A stretch of DNA of 64,000 nt from Emticicia oligotrophica DSM 17448 (GCF_000263195.1 NC_018748.1:1736001-1800000); one strand, 5' to 3'. Positions 46,083 to 55,300 are shown, numbered from the stretch's first letter. The notes: generated by a model from the letters alone, not told the origin. Made by a program: numbers and translations.

Positions 46083-46721
46083 ATGGATGAGTTTCATGAG
46101 AGGCATCTCCCTCATTTTCAGCCACTTGGAGGTTTGTTTTTTGTAACTTTCAATCTTTATGGGTGTATCCCCAAAGAAATTTATCAACAATGGGAACATG
46201 AATTTCAAGTGGAAAAAGAAAAAATAATGCTATTTTCGAAAAGTAAAAATGAAGATTTAGAGCGATTGAACAAAATAGCTTTTGCCAAAAAAGATAAATT
46301 TCTTGATACCTATTCTGGCGGAAAACATTTTCTTAAAAGTGAAACTTTAGCAAAAATTGTAGCAGATGCTCTGCATTTCTGGGATGGTAAACGCTTTGAA
46401 CTTTTTGCCTACTGCATTATGTCAAATCATGTACATGTAGTGCTAAGGCTATTCAATGATACAGAAATATCTACCCCACCATATCTCCAAGAAATCATGC
46501 ACTCAATCAAACGATTTTCTGCCCGTGAATGTAACAAGCTATTAGGAGAAACAGGTAAGTTCTGGCAAGATGAAAGTTATGATAGATTGATTCGTAATGA
46601 TGAAGAATTACATAAAATTTTAGTGTATGTTTTAAATAACCCTGTAAAAGCTGGTCTTTGCCAACAAATGAAAGATTGGAAATGGTCGTACATCAAAGAC
46701 GTTTACAATCATATCATGTAG
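46083..46721 (+). CDS. REP-associated tyrosine transposase (RAYT, Y1_Tnp family)
   Basis: A single-strand DNA transposase of the IS200-related family is predicted. The HUH motif is His116-Val-His118 in MSNHVHVVLR. The later segment SYDRLIRNDEELHKILVYVLNNPVKAGL holds the likely catalytic Tyr and the conserved NPxxAG signature of RAYTs. From the ATG at 46083 it is 212 aa and appears complete; an upstream frame extension lies inside the REP sequence. REP palindromes flank it on both sides, the arrangement expected for a domesticated RAYT that recognises its own repeats. The stop TAG falls inside the downstream REP copy. Confidence 0.92.
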   Translation: MDEFHERHLPHFQPLGGLFFVTFNLYGCIPKEIYQQWEHEFQVEKEKIMLFSKSKNEDLERLNKIAFAKKDKFLDTYSGGKHFLKSETLAKIVADALHFWDGKRFELFAYCIMSNHVHVVLRLFNDTEISTPPYLQEIMHSIKRFSARECNKLLGETGKFWQDESYDRLIRNDEELHKILVYVLNNPVKAGLCQQMKDWKWSYIKDVYNHIM

Positions 46722-46850
46722 GACAGGTTTTCAACCTGTCAAGGGCGTAGAAAATGCTTATTCCCAAAGATATTGGCAAGTTTTCAAGCTGTCAAATGTG
46801 TAAAATGTGTTTATTTCCAAAATTATTGACAGGTTACAAACCTGTCCTAC
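46718..46850. repeat. REP array downstream of the RAYT gene (three copies)
   Basis: Copy one (46718-46740) is identical to the upstream copy at 45989-46011. Copy two (46775-46793, GGCAAGTTTTCAAGCTGTC) is degenerate. Copy three (46828-46850) is inverted and ends in CTAC, like 46052-46074. The outer pair are head-to-head around ~87 bases. Confidence 0.86.
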
Positions 46851-46944
46851 AGTTTTTTCGACTAAAAACCATAAATTTGTACATTATAAAGAATACAGTT
46901 TTCTAAATGGCATTTATTTGCCATTCCATAGATAAAAATCCTTC

Positions 46945-48390
46945 ATGAAATACGAAATTGTCATTGGCTTAGAAGTACACTGCCAACTTGCAACAGAGAG
47001 TAAGATATTTGCTTCAGATACCAATAAGTTTGGTAGCGAACCCAATACTAATATTAGTGTAATTACGCTCGGACACCCTGGTGTCTTACCAAAATTGAAT
47101 AAGAAAGCAGTCGAATACGCCATCAAAATGGGTTTGGCTTGTGGCTGCGAAATCAACCGCAATAATTATTTCGACCGCAAAAACTATTTTTACCCAGACC
47201 TTCCAAAAGGTTATCAGGTTTCTCAAGATAAATATCCAATTTGTAAAGGAGGAGCTATCAAAATTCGCCTTAAAGAAGGCAAAACTTTTAAAGAAAGAGC
47301 ATTAGAGCTTCACCATATTCACCTTGAAGAAGATGCAGGAAAATCAGTACATGATGGTAGCGATACTTTCACACTACTCGACTATAACCGTGCGGGAACG
47401 CCACTCGTGGAAATTGTTTCGGAGCCATGTATGCGTAGCCCAGAAGAAGCTGGTGCCTATCTGAACGAAATTCGTAAAATTGTACGTTATTTAGGTATCT
47501 GCGATGGTAATATGGAAGAAGGCTCAATGCGTGCCGACTTAAATATTTCAATTCGTGAAGAAGGTACAACAGAATTTGGAACAAAAGTTGAGATTAAGAA
47601 TATGAATTCGATTCGTAATCTTCAACACGCCGCCGAATACGAGTATAAACGCCAAGTAGCATTATTAGAGTCGGGTGGGAAAATTATTCAAGAAACACGT
47701 ATGTTCGATGCTGATAAAGGACAAACCTATAGCATGCGTGTAAAAGAAACCATGAACGATTATCGTTATTTCCCAGAGCCCGATTTAGCACCAATTCGAA
47801 TCTCGGATGAATGGATGAACGATATTCAATCAAAAATGCCAGCCCTTCCGAGTGAATTATTTGAGAAATTCACGAAAGAATTTGGTATTCTTGAAGAACA
47901 TGCCGTGACGATTACAGATAGCAAGGAAATGGCTGATTACTTTGTAGAAGCTTGTAAATACTCAGAAAACTACAAAGCAATATCGAATTGGCTTACCTCT
48001 ACAATCAGAGGATACCTAAACGAAACTGGCATAGAAATTACTGAATTTAGCCTCAAGCCAAGTCAGTTAGCGGAAATTATCGCTTTGGTAGATGCCAATA
48101 AGATTAGTAGTTCGGCAGCCGCTCAAAAGCTTTTCCCCCTGATGCTCGAAAACCCAACGGCTTCAGCATTAGCTTTAGCAGAAAGCAATAATTTGATTCA
48201 AGAAAGCAATACTGACACACTTCAAGCGTTAATCAACGAAGTTCTAGCAGCCAATGAAGCTAAAGTAAAAGAGTATAAAAATGGCAAAAAAGGCTTATTG
48301 GGTATGTTTGTAGGCGAAGTAATGAAGAAATCAAAAGGTTCAGCTGACCCAAAACGCACCAATGAATTATTGATGAAAGCCCTACAATAA
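46945..48390 (+). CDS. gatB: Aspartyl/glutamyl-tRNA amidotransferase subunit B
   Basis: With GatA and GatC it converts Glu-tRNA(Gln) or Asp-tRNA(Asn) to the amide forms. The opening YEIVIGLEVHCQLATESKIF, then YFYPDLPKGYQVSQ, HHIHLEEDAGKSVHDG, DYNRAGTPLVEIVSEP and RADLNISI are diagnostic. The C-terminal helical YqeY-like tail begins near 330 and ends KGSADPKRTNELLMKAL. At 481 aa it is typical. gatA and gatC are not in this window. A free-standing YqeY-domain gene lies at 52845. Confidence 0.96.
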   Translation: MKYEIVIGLEVHCQLATESKIFASDTNKFGSEPNTNISVITLGHPGVLPKLNKKAVEYAIKMGLACGCEINRNNYFDRKNYFYPDLPKGYQVSQDKYPICKGGAIKIRLKEGKTFKERALELHHIHLEEDAGKSVHDGSDTFTLLDYNRAGTPLVEIVSEPCMRSPEEAGAYLNEIRKIVRYLGICDGNMEEGSMRADLNISIREEGTTEFGTKVEIKNMNSIRNLQHAAEYEYKRQVALLESGGKIIQETRMFDADKGQTYSMRVKETMNDYRYFPEPDLAPIRISDEWMNDIQSKMPALPSELFEKFTKEFGILEEHAVTITDSKEMADYFVEACKYSENYKAISNWLTSTIRGYLNETGIEITEFSLKPSQLAEIIALVDANKISSSAAAQKLFPLMLENPTASALALAESNNLIQESNTDTLQALINEVLAANEAKVKEYKNGKKGLLGMFVGEVMKKSKGSADPKRTNELLMKALQ

Positions 48391-48421
48391 ATCAATGAAA
48401 AACTATATAATTATTATATTC

Positions 48422-49603
48422 ATGAAAAACATCATCATCGCTACGTGCTTGATTATCAGCGGAATGGCTTGCCAATCGCAACCTCAAGCTAATAAGCCTA
48501 CTGGTACCGAAAGTACTTATAGCATTAGTGGCAAGATAAAATCAGTTGTAAGTGGTAAGGTTTATTTAGAAAGAATGAACGACCGAAATATTGCTTTGAA
48601 AATTGACTCGGTTGCAGTTTCTCCTGATAATAGTTTTTCATTTAAAGGAAAAATGACCGAACCGGGTATCTATCAGCTAAACATTGCCAATCAACAAATT
48701 ATTGGTTTAATTTTAGATGGTGGCGAAACCCTAAACATTGTAGCGGATGGCTTCAATACGCCCGATAAACCTGGCACTTTTTCAGTAGATGGTTCACCTA
48801 CCATGGCTAAGTTTAATCAGGTAGTGAGTGAATCACAGAAGTTTCGTCAGACTCAGATGGATTTACAAAACCAGTTTGATGTAGCGACTCAGAAAAAAGA
48901 TGAGAAAAAGAAGAAAGATATTCAATTCAAATATCAAGCAGAAGAAGATAAATATAATGCCACCATCAAGCCAATTATTACTGAATTAGGGACTTCATTG
49001 GCTGGCTTAATTGCTATCAACAATTTCTTAAATCCTGAAAAAGATTTTGAAATTTTTGCTAATGCCGCAAATCAATTAGAAAAAGAAGGCAAAAACCATT
49101 TCTTCGCCAAACTTTTTATTCAAGATGTAAAGCGTAGAAGTGCTGGCTCTGTTGGTGCAGATGCTCCCGATTTCTCATTGGTTGATTTAGATGGAAAAAC
49201 CGTAAAGCTTTCTGATTTAAGAGGCAAAGTAGTCGTACTTGATTTTTGGGCAACTTGGTGCGGTCCTTGTATTATGTCGTTTCCAGGCATGAAAATGTCG
49301 ATGGATAAATTCAAAGATAATCCGAATGTGAAGTTCTTGTTTGTGAATACGTATGAGCGTGTAAGCACAGAACAATGGAAATCTACAGTTGCTAATTTTG
49401 TTAAACAACGTGGCTACACTTCGTTCCCAGTGATTCTAGATATTGGTGGAGATGTGGCTGGTAGCTATGGAGTGAATGGAATTCCAGCAAAATTCTGTAT
49501 TGATAAAGAAGGTAAAATCAAATTCAAAAGTACAGGTTATTTAGGCTCAAATGACGCAATTGTCAATGAAATGACACATTGGGTTGAAGAAGCAAGTAAG
49601 TAA
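48422..49603 (+). CDS. TlpA-type thioredoxin-fold lipoprotein with DUF4369-like N-terminus
   Basis: A lipobox (LIISGMAC) predicts a lipid-anchored, extracytoplasmic protein. Residues ~30-130 (YSISGKIKSVVSGKVYLERM...GIYQLNIANQQIIGLIL) match the DUF4369 domain common in Bacteroidota TlpA proteins. A charged helical middle precedes the thioredoxin domain, with active site WATWCGPC (Cys280, Cys283) and the cis-Pro in GVNGIPAKF. It probably reduces disulfides of exported proteins. The ATG at 48422 gives the best signal; one at 48395 adds nine residues. The gene starts 31 bases after gatB. Confidence 0.9.
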   Translation: MKNIIIATCLIISGMACQSQPQANKPTGTESTYSISGKIKSVVSGKVYLERMNDRNIALKIDSVAVSPDNSFSFKGKMTEPGIYQLNIANQQIIGLILDGGETLNIVADGFNTPDKPGTFSVDGSPTMAKFNQVVSESQKFRQTQMDLQNQFDVATQKKDEKKKKDIQFKYQAEEDKYNATIKPIITELGTSLAGLIAINNFLNPEKDFEIFANAANQLEKEGKNHFFAKLFIQDVKRRSAGSVGADAPDFSLVDLDGKTVKLSDLRGKVVVLDFWATWCGPCIMSFPGMKMSMDKFKDNPNVKFLFVNTYERVSTEQWKSTVANFVKQRGYTSFPVILDIGGDVAGSYGVNGIPAKFCIDKEGKIKFKSTGYLGSNDAIVNEMTHWVEEASK

Positions 49604-49621
49604 GTATCACTGTTTATATAT

Positions 49622-49654
49622 AACGACGGCATGGTTCAAAACCATGCCGTCGTT
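49622..49654. terminator. Bidirectional terminator between convergent genes
   Basis: 49622-49636 and 49640-49654 pair perfectly (15 bp) around the loop CAA, followed by T-rich sequence on the plus strand. It separates the TlpA-type gene from the convergent gene at 49681. Confidence 0.85.
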
Positions 49655-49680
49655 TCTTTTTCTAATTTAAAGCAAAAAAA

Positions 49681-50535
49681 TTATTTTTCATTCGATGGTA
49701 AAACTACACGTTTAACATTTCCATCTTCACCTTGCGTAATCATCACGAAAACTATTCCGCTTTTTTGCTTACCAATATTTATTTGTCCAACGTATTCGCC
49801 TGTAAAATCTTTGATTTCTTCCTTAGCAACTACATTACCTTTGATATCTAAAACCTTAATACTTACATCACCTTTTTGAGGGGCGTTGAAACGAACATTT
49901 AAAATTTCGGTCTTAGGGTTATTTGGATAAACTTCTACACCACGAATTGTTTTACTTCCTGAGCTAATATTTCTATCGAACATCATGATATTATCAGGAA
50001 TAGTACGGAACTCAAATTTCAAATCTTTGCCCATATCTTTCATGGTTTCTTTCAAACTTTCCATATTTCCATGTAGTTCATGCGAAAACTCTTCACTATC
50101 AAAAATCTCACCTTCTCCTTTACCACTTTTCTTATAAACTCTCACTTTAGGTCCTACTTCTCTTCTGATTACAATATCTTCATTGCCATTGCCTTCTCCT
50201 TTAAACTCATAACGTCGCTCAATACGTTTACCGTCATTTCTTTCGATATTGATATTTGAGTTTGAATTATTGTCTACTTCAATCTTTACCCCTTGTGCTT
50301 TACCTTTGTTAAGTGCCAAAACCGAATCTTTAAATTTCTCAATCATTTCCTCTTTTTGGCTACTCGATAAACCCGAGCCATTAAATACTTTTTCGCTAAT
50401 GGTTGTTTTTCCTTCAACTTCTTGTTCGATACGGACACGAATCTTCTCTTTTTTCTCCTGTGCAAATGAAATAATGGGTGCGGCACATAACATCAAAACT
50501 GTGCTTTTCTTCATAAGTGAAAATATAGCTTTCAT
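49681..50535 (-). CDS. Secreted protein with type IX secretion C-terminal sorting domain
   Basis: A signal peptide (cut near SFA before QEKKEK) is followed by ~180 highly charged residues, rich in Glu, Lys, Asn and Arg, with little predicted globular structure. The final ~80 residues (GVEVYPNNPKTEILNVRF...VSIKVLDIKGNVVAKEE...YVGQINIGKQKSGIVFVMI...) match the type A sorting domain read by the type IX secretion system. The mature part is unrecognised. A second ATG at 50514 (MKKSTVLML) gives a more standard signal peptide and may be the true start. It appears monocistronic. Confidence 0.82.
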   Translation of the reverse strand: MKAIFSLMKKSTVLMLCAAPIISFAQEKKEKIRVRIEQEVEGKTTISEKVFNGSGLSSSQKEEMIEKFKDSVLALNKGKAQGVKIEVDNNSNSNINIERNDGKRIERRYEFKGEGNGNEDIVIRREVGPKVRVYKKSGKGEGEIFDSEEFSHELHGNMESLKETMKDMGKDLKFEFRTIPDNIMMFDRNISSGSKTIRGVEVYPNNPKTEILNVRFNAPQKGDVSIKVLDIKGNVVAKEEIKDFTGEYVGQINIGKQKSGIVFVMITQGEDGNVKRVVLPSNEK

Positions 50536-50651
50536 AATTTTACTGTTTATATATTTTTAAATAATGGTTAAATGGCATACGGATAAACCAAATGTTATAC
50601 AAACATAGAGGTTATATGCTTACATTACTCGTTAAAAAGTCTTAAAATATG

Positions 50652-51668
50652 TTAAAAACTATCTATAAGTAGCTGAGCAGCAACTGATGGGTTATTTTCG
50701 GTGATAGAAATAGTAGTCACCTTTGAAGGCTCTCGCTTCGAAAGGCCATGAAGATATGTTTTGTCGTAATAGTTTAGAGCAATATCAACCCCAAGCTCAA
50801 AATCACTCTTTTCGAGGGCATCAACCGCAGCCTTATGGTTTTGTCCTCCTAAATGTTTCAATATTCGGTCGGTAGCAGCTTTTAAATCATTAGTAGAAAA
50901 CTGAGCATATTCTTGAACTAATCGCTTAATTCTAATTTCTTTCGAAACATCTATAAAAGCCACTCTGCTCGTACGCATAAGCTGCCAAAGAGGGTCTGGC
51001 ACATTACAACAACCAATGTTTCGACTTTCATCTTCAATCCAAATACGACGAGAAGGGTCTAACTGGCTCACGTGAGTAAAAAGCTCATTCTCAAACTGTT
51101 CGGTGGTAGGTTGGGGCTTTTGTCCAATCATTCCAAAAGAAGAGCCTTTATGATGTGCTAAGCCCTCTAAATCTATGATTTGTTCACCTTTTTTAGCTAA
51201 TTCGTATAAAATTTCAGTTTTCCCACTTCCTGTTTTTCCGCCTAAAACAATGAGGTCAAAAGGCTGGCTTAATTTTTCGAGTGCGTAAGTACGATATCTT
51301 TTATAGCCACCAATGAGAGTATATACTTGCATACCTGCCGAAGCCAGTAAAGTAGCAAAACTTCCACTTCGCATACCGCCACGCCAGCAGTGGACTAAAA
51401 CTTCGCCATTTGGAGCAACTTTTCTCGACTTTTTTACAAAACCCGATAACTTTGGTCCGACAATATCAAGCCCTAATAAAAAAGCAGATTCTTTGCCAAC
51501 TTTCTTGTAGCGAGTACCTACCTCTGCTCGCTCGTGATTTTCGAAAAGTGGAATATTGACAGCCTCAACGATGTGTCCACGCTCAAACTCTCCCGGCGAA
51601 CGCACATCAATAATTGGCAAAGTTTTCGACTTTTCAAGAAACTGCTCTACAGAGATAGGTTTTGTCAT
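50652..51668 (-). CDS. mnmH: tRNA 2-selenouridine synthase MnmH (SelU)
   Basis: It replaces sulfur in 2-thiouridine 34 of tRNA with selenium, via geranylation. The rhodanese domain (1-125) carries catalytic Cys94 in VHCWRGGMRSG. A P-loop domain follows with GGKTGSGKTEIL (143-154). WIEDESRNIG matches the family. At 338 aa it is typical. It lies 7 bases after pdxJ. The selenophosphate donor gene selD is not in the window, so selenium use cannot be confirmed here; 2-geranylthiouridine formation needs only this enzyme. Confidence 0.93.
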   Translation of the reverse strand: MTKPISVEQFLEKSKTLPIIDVRSPGEFERGHIVEAVNIPLFENHERAEVGTRYKKVGKESAFLLGLDIVGPKLSGFVKKSRKVAPNGEVLVHCWRGGMRSGSFATLLASAGMQVYTLIGGYKRYRTYALEKLSQPFDLIVLGGKTGSGKTEILYELAKKGEQIIDLEGLAHHKGSSFGMIGQKPQPTTEQFENELFTHVSQLDPSRRIWIEDESRNIGCCNVPDPLWQLMRTSRVAFIDVSKEIRIKRLVQEYAQFSTNDLKAATDRILKHLGGQNHKAAVDALEKSDFELGVDIALNYYDKTYLHGLSKREPSKVTTISITENNPSVAAQLLIDSF

Positions 51669-51675
51669 TATATTA

Positions 51676-52392
51676 TTATTCTAATTCACGCAGATAAAGT
51701 TGGATTGTATTCTCTAAACCAAAATAAAGTGCATCGCAAATCAAGGCATGCCCGATTGATACTTCCAATAGATTCGGAATACTTTCTTTAAAATAACGTA
51801 AGTTCTCAAGACTCAAATCATGTCCACCATTCACACCTAAACCTACATTTGCCGCCATTTGTGCTGCCTTCACATAATCTCTTACCGCTTCCTCACGATT
51901 TTTAGAATAATGGTGAGCATAGCTTTCGGTATAAAGTTCAATGCGGTCGGTACCTGTTTCGGCGGCTCCTTCAACCATTTTTTCGATAGGATCAACGAAA
52001 ATCGACACTCGACAACCCGCACTTTTAAAAGTAGCAACTAAATCTTTTAAGCGTTCTCTGTGAGTAATTGTGTCCCAGCCCGCATTTGAAGTAATCGCAT
52101 TGAGGGCGTCAGGAACGAGAGTCACTTGGGTGGGTTTGTTGGCTAAAACTAGCTCAACAAATTTCTTTTCGGTAGGATTTCCTTCAATATTAAATTCGGT
52201 CGTAATTACTTCTTTTAAATCATATACATCTTGGTATCTGATGTGGCGTTCGTCGGGGCGAGGGTGAACCGTAATCCCTTCCGCTCCAAATTTTTCGCAA
52301 TCAATCGCAACCTGCACCACATTCGGTTGGTTTCCACCCCGAGAGTTTCGCAAAGTTGCTATTTTATTTATATTGACTGATAGTTTTGTCAT
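51676..52392 (-). CDS. pdxJ: Pyridoxine 5'-phosphate synthase PdxJ
   Basis: It condenses 1-deoxyxylulose-5-phosphate with 3-amino-2-oxopropyl phosphate in vitamin B6 synthesis. The opening [20 protein letters not shown], then [16 protein letters not shown] with the catalytic His/Arg, [17 protein letters not shown] and [15 protein letters not shown] are all present. At 238 aa it is typical. It is the first gene of a two-gene unit with mnmH. Confidence 0.96.
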   Translation of the reverse strand: MTKLSVNINKIATLRNSRGGNQPNVVQVAIDCEKFGAEGITVHPRPDERHIRYQDVYDLKEVITTEFNIEGNPTEKKFVELVLANKPTQVTLVPDALNAITSNAGWDTITHRERLKDLVATFKSAGCRVSIFVDPIEKMVEGAAETGTDRIELYTESYAHHYSKNREEAVRDYVKAAQMAANVGLGVNGGHDLSLENLRYFKESIPNLLEVSIGHALICDALYFGLENTIQLYLRELE

Positions 52393-52844
52393 ACTGCTCT
52401 TTAATCTGTTTCTTTAAAATCATAATTTTCCAAACGAGTAGCAACCCCGATTTTAGGTATTAAAATAAGTAATTAGTAAAGCCTCATTTTACCTATCTAT
52501 TACCTTTACAAGTTTGATTTTTTGGTAATAGTAAGGATTTTCCCTTACTTTTGCCAAATTATTGCTCGGAACTTTGCTGACTGTGGTAAAGAAATAACTA
52601 ATTTGTAGCTAAAATCAGTTCCCTACTTTTACCAAAATAATGCTCATGTCTGATTTTTCCAGCCTCTCCGTGTGTTTGAGAAACGATTAATTCAATTCGA
52701 TTGTTTTACAAATAAGCTATAACCACATTTTTAAGACCTTGAACCAAAAATTTATACGATTTTAGTTGAAGGTACGCTAAAATTCATCAACGAAATAAAT
52801 AAAATAGTAAACACCGATTTTCATTAAAATTAAATATTAAAAAA
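52393..52844. promoter_or_regulatory. Divergent intergenic region between pdxJ and yqeY
   Basis: These 452 bases contain no credible gene. TACTTTTG at 52546-52553 matches the -7 consensus, with TTTG (52521-52524) about 21 bases upstream, pointing toward yqeY. An imperfect 25/26-base direct repeat is present at 52542-52567 and 52621-52645 (both contain CTTTT, CCAAA and TGCTC), so there may be a duplicated promoter or operator. The remainder is A+T-rich without recognisable structure. Confidence 0.4.
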
Positions 52845-53294
52845 ATGTCTTTAAAAACAGAAATCGACGGACAAATAAAAGCTGCGATGTTGGCTCGTGA
52901 AAAGGTAAGATTAGAAGCTCTTCGTGATATAAAAAAATTGATTCTTTTGGAAGAAACAAAAGAAGGAAAATCTGGAGAATTGACGGCTGATGAAGAAATG
53001 AAATTACTTACCAAAGCTGCCAAACAAAGAAAAGATTCTTCTGAAATCTATCGTCAACAAAATCGTGCTGATTTACTTGAAAAAGAATTAGCTGAATTGG
53101 CAGTAATTGAAGAATTTTTGCCGAAACAACTCTCAGAAGAGGAATTAAAAGCAAAATTACAAGAAATTATCACTCGTGTTGGAGCTTCTGCCCCTTCTGA
53201 TATGGGTAAAGTAATGGGTGTAGCAACTAAAGAATTGGCTGGCCTTGCCGATGGTAAAATAATCTCGGCTACAGTGAAAGCTTTGTTAGCTTAA
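52845..53294 (+). CDS. GatB/YqeY domain-containing protein
   Basis: This 149-aa protein consists of a single YqeY domain: KTEIDGQIKAAMLAREKVRLEALRDIKKL, then a charged helical middle (DSSEIYRQQNRADLLEKELAEL), and EEFLPKQLSEEEL...GASAPSDMGKVMGVATKELAG. The same helical domain forms the tail of GatB, where it contacts tRNA, so a tRNA-related role is likely but unproven. It stands alone, with a very strong terminator after it. Confidence 0.9.
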   Translation: MSLKTEIDGQIKAAMLAREKVRLEALRDIKKLILLEETKEGKSGELTADEEMKLLTKAAKQRKDSSEIYRQQNRADLLEKELAELAVIEEFLPKQLSEEELKAKLQEIITRVGASAPSDMGKVMGVATKELAGLADGKIISATVKALLA

Positions 53295-53345
53295 TCTAAC
53301 GTGAGTTAGGGTTAATATTACATAAAATACTCCGTGACTTCCTTG

Positions 53346-53397
53346 CCTCAAAAGCCCCAACGGGTCGAAATATTTTGACCCGTTGGGGCTTTTGAGG
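53346..53397. terminator. Bidirectional terminator with perfect 21-bp stem
   Basis: 53346-53366 and 53377-53397 are exact complements with a 10-nt loop. It contains AGCCCCAACGGGTC and lies between the convergent yqeY and acetyltransferase genes. Confidence 0.82.
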
Positions 53398-53455
53398 AGA
53401 TTATAGCATATATTTCTACCAATATTAAGTTCCTTTGAGGAAAATTAGACTCATT

Positions 53456-53980
53456 TTAATTCAAGTTTTTCTTCATCGTCACCATTCCCTTATATTCTTC
53501 TTTCATTTGCTCAAAAGTTAGTCGAGAAGTTCCGCATATTTCAAAACCTAAGCTTTCATAAAATCTGATTGCATTTTGGCTACTATCCATCGCCTTCAAC
53601 CAAACATAGTCTTTTTGCTGCTGGCGAGCCATTTCAATGGCAAAATCCATGAGTTTTCTACCAATGCCTTGTCCTGTTGCTTCATTTGTTAGATAAATCC
53701 GCTCAATTTCAAAGCCTACACCTTTTTGGTCGGCTAATTGATTTTGTGGGCGAAGCTTAAGAAAACCCACGGGTATTTCATTGACAATAGCGAAGAAAAA
53801 TAGATTTTTATCATCAGCCATTTCATCGCTTAATTGTTGGGTATTAAAACACCTTTGGGCATACCATTGACCATGGTCAAACCACAAATGTTTGTAGTGG
53901 TCGAAATAAGCACGGGTTGCTACTTCTGAAAAAACCTCAATATCTGAATTGTTTATCGTTTGTATTTTTAATGCTGTCAT
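53456..53980 (-). CDS. GNAT family N-acetyltransferase
   Basis: The acetyl-CoA-binding signature is IYLTNEATGQGIGRKLMDFAI, followed by VWLKAMDSSQNAIRFYESLGFEI, a standard GNAT ending. At 175 aa from the ATG at 53980 it is a normal single-domain enzyme; the frame is open a further 11 codons, without a better start. The substrate is unknown. Its closest-looking group acetylates small amines or protein N-termini. It is convergent with yqeY and divergent from the gene at 54188. Confidence 0.85.
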   Translation of the reverse strand: MTALKIQTINNSDIEVFSEVATRAYFDHYKHLWFDHGQWYAQRCFNTQQLSDEMADDKNLFFFAIVNEIPVGFLKLRPQNQLADQKGVGFEIERIYLTNEATGQGIGRKLMDFAIEMARQQQKDYVWLKAMDSSQNAIRFYESLGFEICGTSRLTFEQMKEEYKGMVTMKKNLN

Positions 53981-54156
53981 GATTGTAAAATTCATCATAA
54001 TGATTCTATGCAAATTCGCTTAGAAATTAATGTTACAAAAGTACATGTATTACGAAGTTTGCTCATTTTTGTTCGACATTCTACGCATAGATATAAAATT
54101 ATTTTTTGAAGAACTGAAAAACGCAAAAATCTTTTCGAATCATAATCGAAATTCAG

Positions 54157-54164
54157 TATATTTG
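54157..54164 (+). promoter_or_regulatory. Predicted -7 element of the HGSNAT-like gene
   Basis: TATATTTG matches the consensus 24 bases before the ATG. TTTTCG at 54132-54137 is near the expected -33 position but imperfect. Confidence 0.4.
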
Positions 54165-54187
54165 AAAATCACCCTAATCGACCTAAA

Positions 54188-55300
54188 ATGAGCTCTTCAA
54201 GTTCTACACAAAGACTTTATTCACTCGATGCCCTTCGTGGTTTTGATATGTTTTGGATTATGGGCGGAGAAGATTTTTTTCACGCTCTTAGCGAAGCTAC
54301 TCACCATCCGGCAGCCATTTGGATAGCCACTCAACTTTCGCACGTTGCATGGAATGGCTTCCGATTTTATGACCTCATTTTCCCATTATTTTTATTCATT
54401 TCTGGTGTATCTACCCCTTATTCGGTAGGCCGAGAAATAGAAAAAGGTATTGATAAACAAGCAATACTACGCCGAATCATCAAACGTGGACTAATATTAG
54501 TTTTACTTGGCGTCATCTACAATAATGGTTTACAAATAAAAGAACTCTCACAAATACGTTTCCCGAGTGTTTTGGGGCGTATTGGTTTAGCCTATATGTT
54601 TGCTTGTATTATTTATGTTTATGCAAGTCAACGTTGGCAATATGTGTGGTTTTCGGGTTTACTGATTGGTTATTATTTAATCATGAAATTTAATGCTGCA
54701 CCGGGTTTTGTTGCGGGTGATTTGACAATTCAAGGCAATTTTGCATCTTGGGTTGACAGAATGTTGGTACCGGGCCGATTACACTTAAAAATTCATGACC
54801 CTGAAGGGCTTTTCTCAACTATTCCTGCCATAGGTACAGGTTTATTGGGAATTTTTGCAGGAAATTACTTGAAGAATGTAACTACTAAAACACCCACACA
54901 GAAAGCAGCTACTTTAGCAATATTAGGTTTGGTTTGTTTGATTATTGGTGGGAGTTGGGGAATCGTTTTCCCGATAAATAAAAACCTATGGACAAGTTCG
55001 TTTATGCTTTATGCTGGTGGATGTAGCCTTTTACTGCTTTCTTTGTTTTATTTTATCATTGATGTGCTTCAATACCAACGTTGGGCGTTTTTCTTTACCA
55101 TCATCGGACTAAACTCAATTTTGATTTATATGTCTGGCCTTGTAATAAACTGGTATTATGCAGCTAATGGACTTTTCCGTTGGTTAGCTCAGTTGGTTGG
55201 CGAAAATTATCACGAGGTAATCATTGCTCTTGCCGTTATTGCCATCAAGTGGGCATTCCTTAGAGCCATGTATCATTATAAGATTTTCTTGCGAGTATAG
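54188..55300 (+). CDS. HGSNAT/DUF5009-like multi-spanning acyltransferase family protein
   Basis: The opening RLYSLDALRGFDMFWIMGGEDFF and the following FRFYDLIFPLFLFISGVSTPYS are characteristic of the bacterial relatives of heparan-alpha-glucosaminide N-acetyltransferase (DUF5009). About ten transmembrane helices span 370 aa. The conserved SLDALRG motif is shared with membrane acyltransferases that use cytosolic acetyl-CoA to modify extracytoplasmic sugars. A role in acetylating envelope or scavenged amino sugars is plausible; no substrate is evident. A DUF547 lipoprotein gene follows 67 bases later. Confidence 0.86.
   Translation: MSSSSSTQRLYSLDALRGFDMFWIMGGEDFFHALSEATHHPAAIWIATQLSHVAWNGFRFYDLIFPLFLFISGVSTPYSVGREIEKGIDKQAILRRIIKRGLILVLLGVIYNNGLQIKELSQIRFPSVLGRIGLAYMFACIIYVYASQRWQYVWFSGLLIGYYLIMKFNAAPGFVAGDLTIQGNFASWVDRMLVPGRLHLKIHDPEGLFSTIPAIGTGLLGIFAGNYLKNVTTKTPTQKAATLAILGLVCLIIGGSWGIVFPINKNLWTSSFMLYAGGCSLLLLSLFYFIIDVLQYQRWAFFFTIIGLNSILIYMSGLVINWYYAANGLFRWLAQLVGENYHEVIIALAVIAIKWAFLRAMYHYKIFLRV

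Noticed and set aside
46751-46944. CRISPR-like array at the REP copies
   Set aside because: The copies alternate in orientation, vary in sequence and have unequal spacing, and there are no cas genes; they are REP/BIME elements linked to the RAYT.
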